Part shown: positions 63,991 to 64,000 of the stretch, one piece after another | Position numbering within the stretch: position 1 is the stretch's first letter | How the letters are laid out: each line of letters begins with the position of its first letter | Source: Celeribacter persicus | GTDB lineage: Bacteria > Pseudomonadota > Alphaproteobacteria > Rhodobacterales > Rhodobacteraceae | Direction: 5' to 3' | Length of the DNA: 64,000 bases | NCBI RefSeq assembly: GCF_003050785.1 | Contig: NZ_QAOH01000003.1 | Coordinates: 1-64,000 of the forward strand | Translations under genes and position numbers: made by a program | The notes under the pieces: generated by a model | Told to the model about the DNA's origin: nothing | Databases searched by the model: none | What the model saw: the letters and a program-made list of their open reading frames with translations, nothing else

Positions 63991-64000
63991 CACTGGAAAC

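Overview
The window looks like a chromosomal segment of an alphaproteobacterium of the Rhodobacteraceae/Roseobacter group. The evidence is the short HprK with RapZ, a mannose-type EIIA and HPr beside the ChvG/ChvI two-component system, a long methylsuccinyl-CoA dehydrogenase typical of the ethylmalonyl-CoA pathway, a HIG1 protein beside a cobalamin adenosyltransferase, DUF6473 and DUF1491 proteins, GC-rich codon use, and the order pdxJ-acpS-lepB-rnc-era-recO. No genus is claimed.

Layout. Positions 1-2960 are accessory DNA: an IS3-family element whose transposase was split by a complete IS110-family element, followed by a host gene cut at its 5' side by the IS3 end and a translationally coupled gene for a secreted protein of unknown function. 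Positions 3007-27729 hold the translation/transcription block on the minus strand. In transcription order it runs tuf2, (yeiH-like and lysR), tRNA-Trp, secE, a flavin-oxidase-like gene, nusG, rplK, rplA, a glycosyltransferase, rplJ, rplL, rpoB, rpoC, (second glycosyltransferase and DMT transporter), rpsL, rpsG, fusA, tuf1. The two tuf copies lie in 1403-bp direct repeats that differ at only six positions. All six lie within 83 bp, are nonsynonymous, and disable tuf1 (nonsense codon plus loss of the NKxD lysine).

Positions 27813-33345 carry parC and a downstream operon of DUF898 membrane protein, M48 metalloprotease and lipoprotein. Positions 33502-40641 mix envelope and metabolic genes: SH3 protein, SDR, HIG1, cobalamin adenosyltransferase, etfBA, DUF6473, 3-hydroxybutyryl-CoA dehydrogenase and an acyltransferase. 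Positions 40643-47114 are the nitrogen-PTS/HprK/RapZ/ChvGI module, divergent from pckA. Positions 47229-50226 carry a cytochrome c, a TauE permease and mcd. Positions 50243-59944 are the recO-DUF1491-era-rnc-lepB-acpS-(two small genes)-pdxJ-DUF2062-rsh-rpoZ-folK series on the minus strand. Positions 60083-63375 carry NYN, ispH, a methyltransferase, rnhA and a TRIC channel on the plus strand, and three tiny membrane proteins follow on the minus strand to the window end.

Functionally, EtfBA is the natural electron acceptor for the Mcd dehydrogenase, the cobalamin adenosyltransferase supplies the cofactor of the mutases in the same pathway, and PEP carboxykinase with the HPr/HprK/ChvGI sensors links carbon flux to envelope and acid signalling. 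These links are inferred from known pathway biology. No CRISPR array, phage, toxin-antitoxin or defence system was seen. The most unusual items are the mutation cluster in tuf1, the IS110-in-IS3 nest with a candidate bridge RNA region, the glycosyltransferase genes inside the ribosomal/RNA polymerase block, and several hairpins that overlap translation signals.
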